This document shows positions 13,631-21,965 of a stretch of 36,446 nt of DNA, one piece after another. The stretch comes from a virus: positions 1-36,446 of the IMG/VR virus record IMGVR_UViG_3300032893_000182; one strand, 5' to 3'. Each line of letters begins with the position of its first letter. Positions within the stretch are counted from its first letter, which is position 1. The translations under genes were made by a program, and so were the position numbers. The notes under the pieces are model-generated. The model ran no database searches. It worked only from the letters and a program-made list of their open reading frames with translations, and was not told where the DNA came from.

Positions 13631-13798
13631 ATGAAAAAATATATTATCGAATTTACTCAGGAAGAAATGGTTGTTATCAACGATGCATTGGTGCAAATGC
13701 CTTATTTTAAGGCGGCACCTTTAATTGCGAACATTAATAACCAGATTAAGAATCCTTTGTATAGTGAATCAGACGAAGAAACTGATATCCAAACTTAA
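13631..13798 (+). CDS. Small hypothetical protein (55 residues)
   Basis: Begins MKKYIIEFTQEEMVVINDAL, then QMPYFKAAPLIANINNQIKN, and ends acidic (ESDEETDIQT). The pattern of an ExxV.I..AL.Q.P helix followed by a second helix is typical of short phage proteins of unknown role that occur in many genomes. Only a weak GGTG binding site precedes the ATG, so translation may be low or coupled to the fibre gene 12 bases upstream. The stop overlaps the AATAAATA box. Too short for many gene finders. Confidence 0.65.
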   Translation: MKKYIIEFTQEEMVVINDALVQMPYFKAAPLIANINNQIKNPLYSESDEETDIQT

Positions 13799-13804
13799 TA
13801 AATA
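13797..13804 (+). promoter_or_regulatory. TAAATA-box promoter for the head-gene operon
   Basis: AATAAATA followed by TGGTGAACAATT, 43 bases before the ATG at 13847. It overlaps the left edge of the perfect palindrome at 13801-13828, so RNAs started here lack most of its left arm. Confidence 0.55.
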
Positions 13805-13828
13805 TGGTGAACAATTGTTCACCATATT
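13801..13828. repeat. Perfect 28-base palindrome
   Basis: AATATGGTGAACAA joined to its exact reverse complement. In read-through RNA it would form a 14 bp helix. There is no T-run, so it is not a standard terminator; an RNA processing site or a protein operator is possible. It shares GGTGA with other TAAATA-linked hairpins. Confidence 0.75.
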
Positions 13829-13846
13829 AATAAGGAATATTTTATC

Positions 13847-14230
13847 ATGAGCGACATTATTATTTCGCAATCATTTCAAGACGCAGACGACCTGAAGCTG
13901 GCACAAGAAGTTGGCGATCTGCTCTACAAGTCATACCCAGGTTGGTTGTGGGCAGTAGAGATTCGTGATCACGGTCCATTAATTCGTTTGCTTGATGCAC
14001 CAATCCAAGGTATGTGTTGGTACATTAATCCAAAGGATATCAATGCACATTCTCCAGAATGGTTTACTAAACAGATCATGATGGGTGGTGGTGAGTTCTT
14101 GGAACGATGCGGTGCTAAACGTGGTAAGAAAACAGAAAGTGACCAGATTGACGTGGTTGAGGGTGTAGAAGCGAAGCTTTATACCGATCCATGGGCAAAG
14201 ATGAAGGCTATTAAACAAGGTAAAGCGTAA
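13847..14230 (+). CDS. Hypothetical protein upstream of portal (127 residues)
   Basis: Begins MSDIIISQSFQDADDLKLAQ. It contains SYPGWLWAVEIRDHGPLIRLLDAPIQG, shown here only to mark a strand-rich domain at about 30-57, and ends TDPWAKMKAIKQGKA. Trp and aromatic residues cluster in the first half. A short basic KRGKK segment lies near residue 92. It overlaps the portal start by one base (TAATG). Genes in this position are common before the portal in this phage type and may assist capsid or portal assembly. No family name can be given with confidence. Confidence 0.68.
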   Translation: MSDIIISQSFQDADDLKLAQEVGDLLYKSYPGWLWAVEIRDHGPLIRLLDAPIQGMCWYINPKDINAHSPEWFTKQIMMGGGEFLERCGAKRGKKTESDQIDVVEGVEAKLYTDPWAKMKAIKQGKA

Positions 14231-16473
14231 TGGATCAATATAACAGTGGCAAGCCAATTACACCACCATCAACGGTAGATACTAAAGCCGAGTATAGTGG
14301 TATTTCGAGCTCTACCTGGTTGCAACGAGCTCAAGAGGCATATCGCCAATCCACATCATTTGTTGATACAAACTACCGCAAGCACTGGGAAGACAGTATC
14401 AGCATGTTCAACTCCGAACATCCATCTGATTCCAAGTATAACGCACCACAATACGATAAGCGTTCAAAGGTATTCCGTCCAAAAACTCGTGCCATTATTC
14501 GTAAGCTTGAAGCGGCTTCTGCCGCTGCTTTCTTCAGCAATTCAGATATCGTTTCTATCTCTGCACAGAATCCATCTGATAGAGCAGAAGTGGCTAGTGC
14601 TGAAGTTATGAAGGCATTGCTTGAATGGCGTCTAACTAATTCTATTCCTTGGTTCCAAATTGTTCAAGGTGGTATTCAAGATGCGGCTGTACAAGGTTCT
14701 GTAGTAGCTCACATTTACTGGAAGCTTCGCACACGTAATGTGGCTAAAGCAACTAATGATCTTTCAGACAACGAGTTCTATACCAACCACCAATCCAACA
14801 TCAACTCTGTAAACGATACACCATACACTGGTCCAGTATCTCCTCTGAAAGATCCAAAAGAAGTATTCAGTGGTGAAACAGAGCAAGGTCCATCTATTGG
14901 TCATAATTACGGTTCTGGTATCGTCAGTAATGAACGTACTGGTAAAGAACAATTGCCACGTGGTGATAAGCCAAAGGTTAAAGCTTATGTCAATGAAGTA
15001 GTTGAAGATAAGCCATGTATTGAGTTGATCCCTATCGAGAACTTCCGTATTGATCCAGCATCAAGCTGGGTTGATCCTATTGGTACCAGCCCATACATCA
15101 TCCACATTATTCCAATGTTCGTTGGTGATGTTAAGGCAAAGATGAATACTGGTGAATGGCACGCAATGCCAGAAGCTCGTATCAAATCTGCATTGCAAAA
15201 CAAATCAGATACCACTAATGCAGTTCGCCAGAAAGGTAAGATTGATCCATACGAAAGTGATGGTAAGACTATTGGTGATTACGAAGTAGTTTGGATTCAA
15301 CGCCATATTCACCGTCATAATGATCTTGATTGGGAATTCTACACACTCGGTGAAGTAGCCCTGTTGACAGATCCACAACCACTAGAAGTGAATGTATTCC
15401 ATGGTGAACGTCCATACGTTATGGGTACAGTTAACCTGGAAACACACAAGGTATTACCAGCTTCATTACCAGAATTGAGCAAGCAACTTCAAGAAGAAGC
15501 AAACGAAATTGCTAACCAACGTCTTGATAATGTTAAGATGGTTCTGAATAAGCGTTACATTGTCGCTCGTAATAAACAAGTTGATATTGGTTCACTGGTA
15601 CGAAATGTCCCAGGTGGTATCACTATGGCTGACAATGTTAATGATGACATTCGTGAAGTATCTTTCCCTGATGTTACTCAGAGCTCATATGCTGAACAGG
15701 ATCGTATTAACGGTGATATGGACGAATTGCTGGGCAACTTCAGTGCAGGATCTATTGCAACCAACCGTCAGCTTGCTGAGACTGCCAAGGGGATGTCCTT
15801 GCTTTCCCAGAATACAAACATCATGGTTGAATACCAACTGCGTACTTTCGTTGAAACATTCGTTGAACCAGTTCTGAAGCACTTGATTAAGCTTGAACAA
15901 CACTATGAAACAGATAAGGATGTTCTGGCTATTGCTGGTGCTAATGCTCAAGCATTCCAGAAGTATGGTGTAAGCCAAGTTACTGATGACATGTTGGATC
16001 ATCAAATGACTCTGCGTGTTAATGTTGGTATGGGTGCAACAAGTCCAGACCAGAAGGTTGGTAAGTTGGTACAAGGTGTTGGTGCATTTATGAACATTGC
16101 AACAGCAGCACAAAAGGTACCAGTTCTGAATGTACAAGAAGTGGCAAAGGAAATCTTTGGTGCTCTTGGTTATGCAGATGGTTCACGTTTCATTAATCAG
16201 CAAGTTGATCCACGTATGGCGCAGATGCAACAACAGATCCAACAATTGTCTATGGCATTGAAGACTCGTGCTGATCTGAAGGACAAGGACAACCAAGTTA
16301 AGATGGCTCAAACAACACAGAATAACCAAACAAAACTTGCCTTGGCCAATCTGAAGAGTAAATCTGATGCAAACAAAATGCTCGCCCAAAATTATATCGA
16401 TCATATGCGTGATATGGGTCAACAGCTAAATAATCCTACACAGCCGCCACAAGGACCACAAGGTGGTATGTAA
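14230..16473 (+). CDS. Portal protein (P22-type, 747 residues)
   Basis: The portal forms the dodecameric ring at one capsid vertex through which terminase pumps DNA. The N-terminal region (YRKHWEDSISMFNSEHPSDS, then KRSKVFRPKTRAIIRKLEAA at about 77-96) is characteristic of large P22-like portals. The centre contains WVDPIGTSPYI and a helix-rich wing, then QLQEEANEIANQRLDNVKM (about 420-440), a well-known conserved portal stretch, and NGDMDELLGNFSAGS near 500. The C-terminal 100 residues are Gln-rich coiled coil (MAQMQQQIQQLSMALKTR) as in the P22 barrel. Length matches P22 gp1 (about 725). It is followed after 12 bases by a small acidic gene and the scaffold. Confidence 0.92.
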   Translation: MDQYNSGKPITPPSTVDTKAEYSGISSSTWLQRAQEAYRQSTSFVDTNYRKHWEDSISMFNSEHPSDSKYNAPQYDKRSKVFRPKTRAIIRKLEAASAAAFFSNSDIVSISAQNPSDRAEVASAEVMKALLEWRLTNSIPWFQIVQGGIQDAAVQGSVVAHIYWKLRTRNVAKATNDLSDNEFYTNHQSNINSVNDTPYTGPVSPLKDPKEVFSGETEQGPSIGHNYGSGIVSNERTGKEQLPRGDKPKVKAYVNEVVEDKPCIELIPIENFRIDPASSWVDPIGTSPYIIHIIPMFVGDVKAKMNTGEWHAMPEARIKSALQNKSDTTNAVRQKGKIDPYESDGKTIGDYEVVWIQRHIHRHNDLDWEFYTLGEVALLTDPQPLEVNVFHGERPYVMGTVNLETHKVLPASLPELSKQLQEEANEIANQRLDNVKMVLNKRYIVARNKQVDIGSLVRNVPGGITMADNVNDDIREVSFPDVTQSSYAEQDRINGDMDELLGNFSAGSIATNRQLAETAKGMSLLSQNTNIMVEYQLRTFVETFVEPVLKHLIKLEQHYETDKDVLAIAGANAQAFQKYGVSQVTDDMLDHQMTLRVNVGMGATSPDQKVGKLVQGVGAFMNIATAAQKVPVLNVQEVAKEIFGALGYADGSRFINQQVDPRMAQMQQQIQQLSMALKTRADLKDKDNQVKMAQTTQNNQTKLALANLKSKSDANKMLAQNYIDHMRDMGQQLNNPTQPPQGPQGGM

Positions 16474-16485
16474 TAGGAATATTTT

Positions 16486-16812
16486 ATGGATCAGTATGAA
16501 GACGAAGAAGATCTGCAAGAGAAACTACTAGACAAAGCCGAGAAGTATGATAAAGAACTTCTCGAGCTTGCTGTAGTTGCTAAGATGGCAGAAGATTGGC
16601 TCACAGGAGACGTGGGCCAATATATTATAAATAAAGTTGAAGTTGATATCCAGGATGCTATTGCAAAGTTAATCAATAGCGATCCACATGATTTTAAACA
16701 AGTTCAATCAGCCCAAAATGATATTAAGGTCTGTGAAATGTTTAAAGTTTACCTAAAACAATTAATTGAAGAAGGAGCACTTGCAACCCAGGCGCTCAAT
16801 AATCGAGGATAA
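16486..16812 (+). CDS. Hypothetical acidic helical protein between portal and scaffold (108 residues)
   Basis: Begins MDQYEDEEDLQEKLLDKAEK and is almost wholly helical, strongly acidic at the start, with an internal segment DVGQYIINKVEVDIQDAIAK and a final helix FKVYLKQLIEEGALATQAL. A single Cys lies in the middle. It is not hydrophobic enough for a membrane. Small acidic genes here in related phages may assist scaffold or portal assembly, but no family is recognised. It contains an in-frame TATAAATA at 16626-16633 that I do not count as a promoter. Confidence 0.7.
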   Translation: MDQYEDEEDLQEKLLDKAEKYDKELLELAVVAKMAEDWLTGDVGQYIINKVEVDIQDAIAKLINSDPHDFKQVQSAQNDIKVCEMFKVYLKQLIEEGALATQALNNRG

Positions 16813-16817
16813 ATTTT

Positions 16818-17747
16818 ATGAATAAAGAATATGATGAAGATGGCAATCTGATCTCTTCTGAAGAAGAATCTGGTACTGTTGGATCTGGTAGTCGTTTGGA
16901 TGACCGTATGGCATTCCTTAATGGTATTGCTGATCAGTTGGATGAAGAAGATGGTGCTCGTGAAAAGGGTTCAGATAATGGTTATCTAAAGGATACCGAT
17001 GAAGAATTTGAACAAGAAGAGTTCCTTCAAGACGAAGAAGAACCAGTTGTTCAAACTCCATCCAAGCACAAGATTAAGGTAGGTGGTCGTGAAGTAGAAC
17101 TCACCTATGAAGAACTTCTCGCTCGAGCACAAAAGGTTGAAGCTGCTGACGAATATCTGAAGCAAGCTGCTGCCACTTATAGTCAAGCTCAAGCGAACAT
17201 AAATAGTAATACGTCAAGACCATCCCAAGCGGACGTCAATGACTATATCGGTGAAGACGATATCGCGATTGTCCGCGCGTTACAAATGGGCAGTGAAGAA
17301 GAAGCGGTTGCTGCGCTCCGTAAATTGAAGCAAGGTCCATCCATTAAACAGGACGATGTTGCCAGACTTATCGACGAGCGAGTACAGTTTCAAAAAGCAG
17401 CTGAACAGTTTCAACAAGAATACGATGACATCTTGAGTGATCCATATCTGCGACAATTGGCTATTTCCAAAGATGAACAATTGACACGAAACGGTGATAA
17501 CCGTCCGTACATTGAACGTTTTACAGAAATTGGTGATGAGTTGCGTGGTTGGAAGCAGTCAATGACACAGTCTGTTCAAACAGAAACAAAGTCAGTACAA
17601 AAACAACAGCGTAAAGCGAATATGAATCAAGTTCCAACAGCAGCAATGAGAAATGGTTATAGTCGTGATAATGCTGGTGAGCAAGAAGAAAATGCTTCGG
17701 ACGTTATTGCACAGATGGCAAGAAGTCGCGCAGGTAGAAATATTTAA
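16818..17747 (+). CDS. Capsid scaffolding protein
   Basis: A 309-residue highly charged, acidic protein with the composition of phage scaffolds. Residues 1-75 are Glu/Asp rich (DEEFEQEEFLQDEEEPVVQ). A short ordered motif, KIKVGGREVELTYEELLARA, lies around 86-105. The rest is helical with Gln (AAEQFQQEYDDILSDP). The C-terminus is basic (SVQKQQRKANMNQ and ARSRAGRNI), as in P22 scaffold, whose basic end binds coat protein. It lies directly upstream of the major capsid gene (20 bases), the normal order. It would direct capsid assembly inside the prohead and then leave. Sequence identity to any one scaffold family is not claimed. Confidence 0.85.
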   Translation: MNKEYDEDGNLISSEEESGTVGSGSRLDDRMAFLNGIADQLDEEDGAREKGSDNGYLKDTDEEFEQEEFLQDEEEPVVQTPSKHKIKVGGREVELTYEELLARAQKVEAADEYLKQAAATYSQAQANINSNTSRPSQADVNDYIGEDDIAIVRALQMGSEEEAVAALRKLKQGPSIKQDDVARLIDERVQFQKAAEQFQQEYDDILSDPYLRQLAISKDEQLTRNGDNRPYIERFTEIGDELRGWKQSMTQSVQTETKSVQKQQRKANMNQVPTAAMRNGYSRDNAGEQEENASDVIAQMARSRAGRNI

Positions 17748-17767
17748 ATCTATTAAGGATAATAAAA

Positions 17768-18757
17768 ATGGCAGGTCAGATTTGGTCAGTAAACAGCTTG
17801 GGTGGTTTCATGTATTCACGCCAGCTGTCAAACGTATTGCGTATGGCAGTACAACCTCTTACTAAGTTCCGTCAGTTCTCTGACGTCCGTGATGCGTCAC
17901 AACAAGGTAAGAAGAAAGGTGATATTTTCACATGGGACGTTTTCTCAGACGTCGCAACAGCTGGTGGTGTTCTGGTTGAAACCAATACAATGCCAGAAAC
18001 TAACTTCACAATCACACAGGGTACATTGACTGTGACTGAAGCTGGTAACTCAGTTCCTTATACTGGTAAGCTTGACAACTTGTCAAAGTTCCCAGTTCAA
18101 GAATTGATCCAGAAGGTTCTGAAGAACGACGCCGTTAAGAACTTTGACCGTATGGCTTGGGGTCAGTTCAACTTGACACCATTGCGCGTTATTGCATCAA
18201 GTGGTACAGACACAGCAGCTATTCAGTTGTTCACAAACGGTACTGTTACTGGTACTAACAACATTGCATTCAACAACGGTCACGCAAAGTCAATCGTTGA
18301 CACAATGAAAGAACGTAACATCCCAGCTTACATCGGTGATGACTACTACGCTCTGGCATGGCCAACCACATTGCGTACATTGAAGAACAACTTGGAAACA
18401 ATCCACCAATATTCAGATACCGGCTTTAAGCTGATCATGAATGGTGAAATTGGTCGTTACGAAAACGTTCGTTACGTTGAACAAACAAACATCGCTAAGG
18501 GTGTTGGTACAACTGGTATCGCTTCAACAAACGGCGGTGACATGGTACCTTGGGTCAATGGTAAGTCAGACTGGATTTTCTTCTTCGGTAATGACACTGT
18601 AGCAGAAGCGGTTGCAGTTCCAGAAGAAATGCGTGGTAAGATTCCATCAGACTACGGTCGTTCAAAGGGTGTTGCATGGTACTACTTGGGCGGTTTCGGT
18701 ATTGTCCAAACATTGCCAAGCAATGCACGTATCGTTAAGTGGGACTCACAGGCTTAA
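17768..18757 (+). CDS. Major capsid protein, N4-gp56 type
   Basis: A 329-residue coat subunit. Signals of the N4-gp56 capsid family include the start region GFMYSRQLSNVLRMAVQPL (13-31), KKGDIFTWDVFSD (about 49-61), GRYENVRYVEQTN (about 230-242), and the end motif SDYGRSKGVAWYYLGGFG (about 292-309). The fold is expected to be HK97-like. No cleavable N-terminal delta domain is evident. AAGGATAATAAA provides a strong ribosome binding site. A GC-rich hairpin follows seven bases after the stop. Capsid proteins of this family occur in podo- and siphoviruses, so it does not fix morphology alone. Confidence 0.92.
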   Translation: MAGQIWSVNSLGGFMYSRQLSNVLRMAVQPLTKFRQFSDVRDASQQGKKKGDIFTWDVFSDVATAGGVLVETNTMPETNFTITQGTLTVTEAGNSVPYTGKLDNLSKFPVQELIQKVLKNDAVKNFDRMAWGQFNLTPLRVIASSGTDTAAIQLFTNGTVTGTNNIAFNNGHAKSIVDTMKERNIPAYIGDDYYALAWPTTLRTLKNNLETIHQYSDTGFKLIMNGEIGRYENVRYVEQTNIAKGVGTTGIASTNGGDMVPWVNGKSDWIFFFGNDTVAEAVAVPEEMRGKIPSDYGRSKGVAWYYLGGFGIVQTLPSNARIVKWDSQA

Positions 18758-18763
18758 TGGAAT

Positions 18764-18784
18764 GGTGGAGATTTAATCTCCACC
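18764..18784 (+). terminator. Hairpin after the capsid gene, possible attenuator
   Basis: GGTGGAGAT (18764-18772), loop TTA, ATCTCCACC (18776-18784), followed by TAATTAATA and not by a clean T-run. It may partly terminate or protect the capsid mRNA 3' end, raising capsid mRNA relative to downstream genes. Confidence 0.5.
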
Positions 18785-18811
18785 TAATTAATACACGAAA
18801 AGGAATTTAAA

Positions 18812-19219
18812 ATGACACAAAAGTCACAGGTTTATGATCACCCAACGTATGTTGCTCGTCACTTCAGCGCTCACACAAGCTTGGCTGGTAGTGGTGCGGT
18901 AGGTTGCCGTTTTACAGCATTCACAAATGCGTTGGCATACAGCGCGACAGTCGTTGTTCAAACAGCTGGTACAAGCGCAACAACCAATCTGGCAATTCTG
19001 CAACAAGTTTCAGGCACCAACACAACTGCTCTTGGTACTTTGACACTTGGTACAGCTACAGCTAACACAGTGTTCACAACAACATTGACAAACGTTGCTG
19101 GTGGTGTTGCATTGCTTCCAGGCGATGTTCTGCGTGCAGTTAATGGTACAGACATTGTTGGTGTATATTCACTGGCATGGGAAGTATCAGTAGCTCCTAA
19201 TGCAAACGTTACAGCTTAA
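18812..19219 (+). CDS. Probable head decoration protein (135 residues)
   Basis: Begins MTQKSQVYDHPTYVARHFSA. The rest is Thr, Ala, Val and Asn rich with regular strands (TTNLAILQQVSGTNTTALG, TVFTTTLTNVAGGVALLPGD), typical of jelly-roll or Ig-like capsid decoration proteins that cap HK97-fold shells. AAGGAATTTAAA lies before the ATG. Its place directly after the major capsid gene is where decoration or cement proteins are found. Composition and position support the call; no named family is recognised. Confidence 0.65.
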   Translation: MTQKSQVYDHPTYVARHFSAHTSLAGSGAVGCRFTAFTNALAYSATVVVQTAGTSATTNLAILQQVSGTNTTALGTLTLGTATANTVFTTTLTNVAGGVALLPGDVLRAVNGTDIVGVYSLAWEVSVAPNANVTA

Positions 19220-19231
19220 TAAGAGGATATT

Positions 19232-19564
19232 ATGGCAAAAAATAAGGGTATGGCCCCAACAAACGAAGGCCAAATGAACGTTCTGGGTGGCGGTTACTCA
19301 ACACAAGTTGGTGCTGCAATTCCAGAAGTTGGTGACCTTAGCGATCTTCAATCACTGCAAAGTGAAACACTTGATCGTCCTGGTTTCCAAACAAATGGCT
19401 ATATCACCAAGAAAGGCACAGCCTATGGTGAAGCTGCTAAGTTTAACTACTTGCCACCAGGTCAAGACATTGACATGCAAATGAACTATGATGGCGTACA
19501 TGGCTTCGGCTATCACGAAATCGTAGATGGTAATGGCTTTGATGGCTGGTTCAAGAAGAACTAA
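19232..19564 (+). CDS. Hypothetical virion-associated protein (110 residues)
   Basis: Begins MAKNKGMAPTNEGQMNVLGG and has a low-complexity, Gly-rich first part, then YITKKGTAYGEAAKFNYLPP and a Gly/His/Asp/Phe-rich end (HGFGYHEIVDGNGFDGW). Few predicted helices; it probably is an extended or beta-structured head protein. It follows the decoration-like gene by 12 bases and is closed by a perfect palindrome. Functions such as head stabilisation or lining are possible but not shown. Confidence 0.65.
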   Translation: MAKNKGMAPTNEGQMNVLGGGYSTQVGAAIPEVGDLSDLQSLQSETLDRPGFQTNGYITKKGTAYGEAAKFNYLPPGQDIDMQMNYDGVHGFGYHEIVDGNGFDGWFKKN

Positions 19565-19572
19565 AGTGGTAA

Positions 19573-19594
19573 ACCACCCAGATATCTGGGTGGT
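19573..19594. repeat. Perfect 22-base palindrome between head genes
   Basis: ACCACCCAGAT joined to ATCTGGGTGGT. It can form an 11 bp hairpin between the 110- and 140-residue genes. Only AT-rich sequence and no T-run follows. Its core ACCCAGAT / ATCTGGGT recurs in the structured region at 34777-34885. Confidence 0.7.
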
Positions 19595-19608
19595 ATTAAA
19601 AGGAAAGC

Positions 19609-20031
19609 ATGATGAATAAGTTTTGGCAAGAAAAATACCAAACGATTCAACCTGGTGCTATCGAAGCTGGTGAACCATGGGCAACTGTTGATAGTCAACG
19701 CGTTCTTCGTGGTGATGCAACACTTGATCATAAAAACAATGTGAATGCAAATGATGTTCGTGAGTCATTTGCAAATCCGTTGAACATCTTGCCTTGTGGT
19801 GTGGAGATTTATGATCCAGCTACCAAGTTCGTTTATGGTTTCGGTGGTGATACTGATGTGACTAACAATGTTACACCAATGTCATTGAAGAATGGTTTCG
19901 AATACGATCCAATGGCACCAACTGATGACCAATATACTGGTGAGCATATCGAGATGTTTTATGGTACTGCTTGGGGTGATGATGGTCGTGAAGGATTTGT
20001 TGAACGTAATAATTACTTGGATCGTCAGTAA
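19609..20031 (+). CDS. Hypothetical structural protein (140 residues)
   Basis: Begins MMNKFWQEKYQTIQPGAIEA; the second Met is equally good as a start, since AAGGAAA spacing suits both. The body (GVEIYDPATKFVYGFGGDTD) suggests a beta-rich fold and the end (GREGFVERNNYLDRQ) is polar. No family recognised. It is bracketed by two hairpins, 19573-19594 and the terminator at 20055-20087, so its transcript level may differ from both neighbours. Confidence 0.65.
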   Translation: MMNKFWQEKYQTIQPGAIEAGEPWATVDSQRVLRGDATLDHKNNVNANDVRESFANPLNILPCGVEIYDPATKFVYGFGGDTDVTNNVTPMSLKNGFEYDPMAPTDDQYTGEHIEMFYGTAWGDDGREGFVERNNYLDRQ

Positions 20032-20054
20032 TTACAATTTGAAGTTTAAAATTT

Positions 20055-20087
20055 AGCAGCGGTGGCGAAAGTCATTCGCTGCTTTTT
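20055..20087 (+). terminator. Intrinsic terminator after the head genes
   Basis: AGCAGCG (20055-20061) pairs with CGCTGCT (20077-20083), 15-base loop, followed by a run of T to 20087. Plus-strand orientation, separating capsid-side genes from the tail-side genes. Confidence 0.75.
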
Positions 20088-20101
20088 ATTAAGGAAATAA
20101 A

Positions 20102-20902
20102 ATGAGTTATCCATTTATTACAACACCTTCAGGAGTTCAAACAGCACTTCCATATGAAATTGGTGTTTCTGCTGGTTTAGTTCAAGGCCATACTCGTATT
20201 GCAGGTCTTGGGTTTAATCCAAGTGTTACCACTAGTGGTAACCAAGATATTTGGTCTGGTGGTGGATTGTATCCATTTCAAACATCAGCCCAAAGTTTAG
20301 AAGTATTATCTGCTTCTGCTAATGATACCGCTGCTGGTACTGGTGCTAGAACAATATCACTAACTCTGTTGGATAGTAATTACAATGTAGTTAATCAAAC
20401 TGTTACTCTGAACGGTACTTCTGTTGTTTCAGTTCCAGGTGGTCCATATCTTCGAGTAAATCTTGCCCAGGTCATGACTGCTGGTAGTGGACAAACTAAT
20501 GCGGGCAACATCACAGTTCGTGTTGCCAGTGCTGGTGCTACTCAATCAGTTATTCTAGCTGGTGCGAGTATTGCCCAAAGTAGTGTGTTTACTGTTCCTG
20601 CTGGATATACCTTATATGTAACCAAGTTTGTGTATATCATCGTTGATAATGCCGCTAGTAATGACTTTGTTACAATAGCCACAATCATTAATACACCAGC
20701 TGGCAATCCAGCTAATTTTTTGTCAACTCAACGTTTTGTTATCACACAACAGGCGCAAGTTCCATTCGAATTATCCGCACCATTTCCAATTATCGTAACA
20801 GAAAAGCAAGATTTAGTGCTTAGAAAGACCAATATTAACGCAACTCTACCTATTACAGCTTTATGGCAGGGCGTTATTATTCAAAATAGCGCTTTAGCTT
20901 AA
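20102..20902 (+). CDS. Virion structural protein (266 residues)
   Basis: Begins MSYPFITTPSGVQTALPYEI. Ser, Thr, Val, Ala and Asn dominate, with dense strand pattern (GARTISLTLLDSNYNVVNQT, AGNITVRVASAGATQSVILA), ending LPITALWQGVIIQNSALA. This looks like a beta-sandwich surface or tail protein. It starts just after the terminator and carries AAGGAAATAAA as ribosome binding site. Placement before the P22 gp4-like protein suggests a head-tail or tail-decoration role. No named family. Confidence 0.65.
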   Translation: MSYPFITTPSGVQTALPYEIGVSAGLVQGHTRIAGLGFNPSVTTSGNQDIWSGGGLYPFQTSAQSLEVLSASANDTAAGTGARTISLTLLDSNYNVVNQTVTLNGTSVVSVPGGPYLRVNLAQVMTAGSGQTNAGNITVRVASAGATQSVILAGASIAQSSVFTVPAGYTLYVTKFVYIIVDNAASNDFVTIATIINTPAGNPANFLSTQRFVITQQAQVPFELSAPFPIIVTEKQDLVLRKTNINATLPITALWQGVIIQNSALA

Positions 20903-20908
20903 TCATTT

Positions 20909-20945
20909 GAGTTCTCATAAATATGGTGACATACTATGAGGACTC
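20909..20945 (+). promoter_or_regulatory. Hairpin sequestering the ribosome binding site of the gp4-like gene, overlapping a TAAATA box
   Basis: GAGTTCTCATA (20909-20919) pairs with TATGAGGACTC (20935-20945): 11 bp including one G-U pair. The right arm contains the GAGGA ribosome binding site. CATAAATA (20916-20923) overlaps the left arm. A transcript started about six bases after the box would lack the left arm and leave the binding site free, while read-through RNA would be closed. T4 gene e is controlled in this way. Confidence 0.6.
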
Positions 20946-20948
20946 ATT

Positions 20949-21965
20949 ATGGCAACGAGCGGAACCTATACTTTTACCGTAACTCGCGACGACATTATTA
21001 GAGCAGCTATGCTCAACTTGGGTAAGTTGGGCGAAGGCGAAGGGCCAACAGCTTCTGAAACCCAAGATGCAGCTATGTATCTCAATATGCTCGTCAAGCA
21101 ATATCAAGGCCAAGCTGATTATTCAGCTGGTCTCAAAATGTGGACACGTAGAATTGGACATTTGTTCCTTTCTACCACGTCCGGTCAATATATTCTTGGT
21201 TATAATTCTTCAGCAAACTCAGGTTTGTCTCTGGCTAATTGGACCAACTCCTACGTATCAACCACTCTATCAGTTAATGCTGCTAGTGGTGCTACTTCAA
21301 TTCAAGTTCAGTCAATCACCGGTATTAACAACGGAGATAAGATTGGTATTCAGATGAATAGTGGTTACCAGAACGGTAATTTGTTCTGGACCACAGTTAA
21401 TGGTACTCCAAGTGGCAATACCATTAACTTGGCAACTGCTCTACCAGCGTCCGCAAACTACGGTGGTATCGTTTATGACTATTCTGTTCAGGCACAACTA
21501 ACCGTAGTACCAGAAGCAGTCGTTTTGCGTGATATTAATAACGAAGATGTACCGATCAACATGTGGACCGTGCAAGATTACATGTTTGCACCATCTAAGG
21601 CTGATCCAAATTACATTTCAGACCCAGTTAGCGTCTATATTCAACGTGGTACAACCTATTCAACGCTGTTCACTGATGTGGCTGGTGCTTCTGACGTGAC
21701 AAAGCACTTGGTTGTTGAATATATGGAGCCAATTCAAGACTTTAATAACCCACTTGATAATCCAGAATACCCACAAGAGTGGTTCCGTGCATTGGTTTGG
21801 TCATTAACTAAAGAATTGTGCCCAATGTTTAATGCAATCTGGTCACAAGAGATGCAATCCAACTATACAGAAGCAATGGCAGTAGCTCGTAACTTGGATC
21901 CAAATAGAACCGCAATGTATTTCCAATGCAATGATTGGAACGAAGGATGGAGCAATAGTTACTAA
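20949..21965 (+). CDS. P22 gp4-like tail accessory / head-closure protein
   Basis: A 338-residue protein. The N-terminal helix DDIIRAAMLNLGKLGEGEGP, followed by AAMYLNMLVKQYQGQ (about 15-55), is typical of P22 gp4-type adaptor proteins that extend the portal and start tail assembly. The centre holds beta-rich repeats (TTLSVNAASGATSIQVQSIT) with an insertion domain, and the end PEEWFRALVWSL-like segment (PQEWFRALVWSLTKELCPMF) is common to this family. The start is set by GAGGA seven bases upstream. It ends overlapping the next start by one base. P22 gp4 is smaller (about 166), so this member carries extra beta domains. Confidence 0.75.
   Translation: MATSGTYTFTVTRDDIIRAAMLNLGKLGEGEGPTASETQDAAMYLNMLVKQYQGQADYSAGLKMWTRRIGHLFLSTTSGQYILGYNSSANSGLSLANWTNSYVSTTLSVNAASGATSIQVQSITGINNGDKIGIQMNSGYQNGNLFWTTVNGTPSGNTINLATALPASANYGGIVYDYSVQAQLTVVPEAVVLRDINNEDVPINMWTVQDYMFAPSKADPNYISDPVSVYIQRGTTYSTLFTDVAGASDVTKHLVVEYMEPIQDFNNPLDNPEYPQEWFRALVWSLTKELCPMFNAIWSQEMQSNYTEAMAVARNLDPNRTAMYFQCNDWNEGWSNSY

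Noticed and set aside
16626-16633. TATAAATA inside the 108-residue gene
   Set aside because: It is in coding sequence, with no gene start at a suitable distance downstream and no associated hairpin. A few exact 8-mers are expected by chance at this base composition.
17198-17205. CATAAATA inside the scaffold gene
   Set aside because: It lies over 560 bases before the capsid start and within coding sequence; a secondary promoter cannot be excluded but is not supported.
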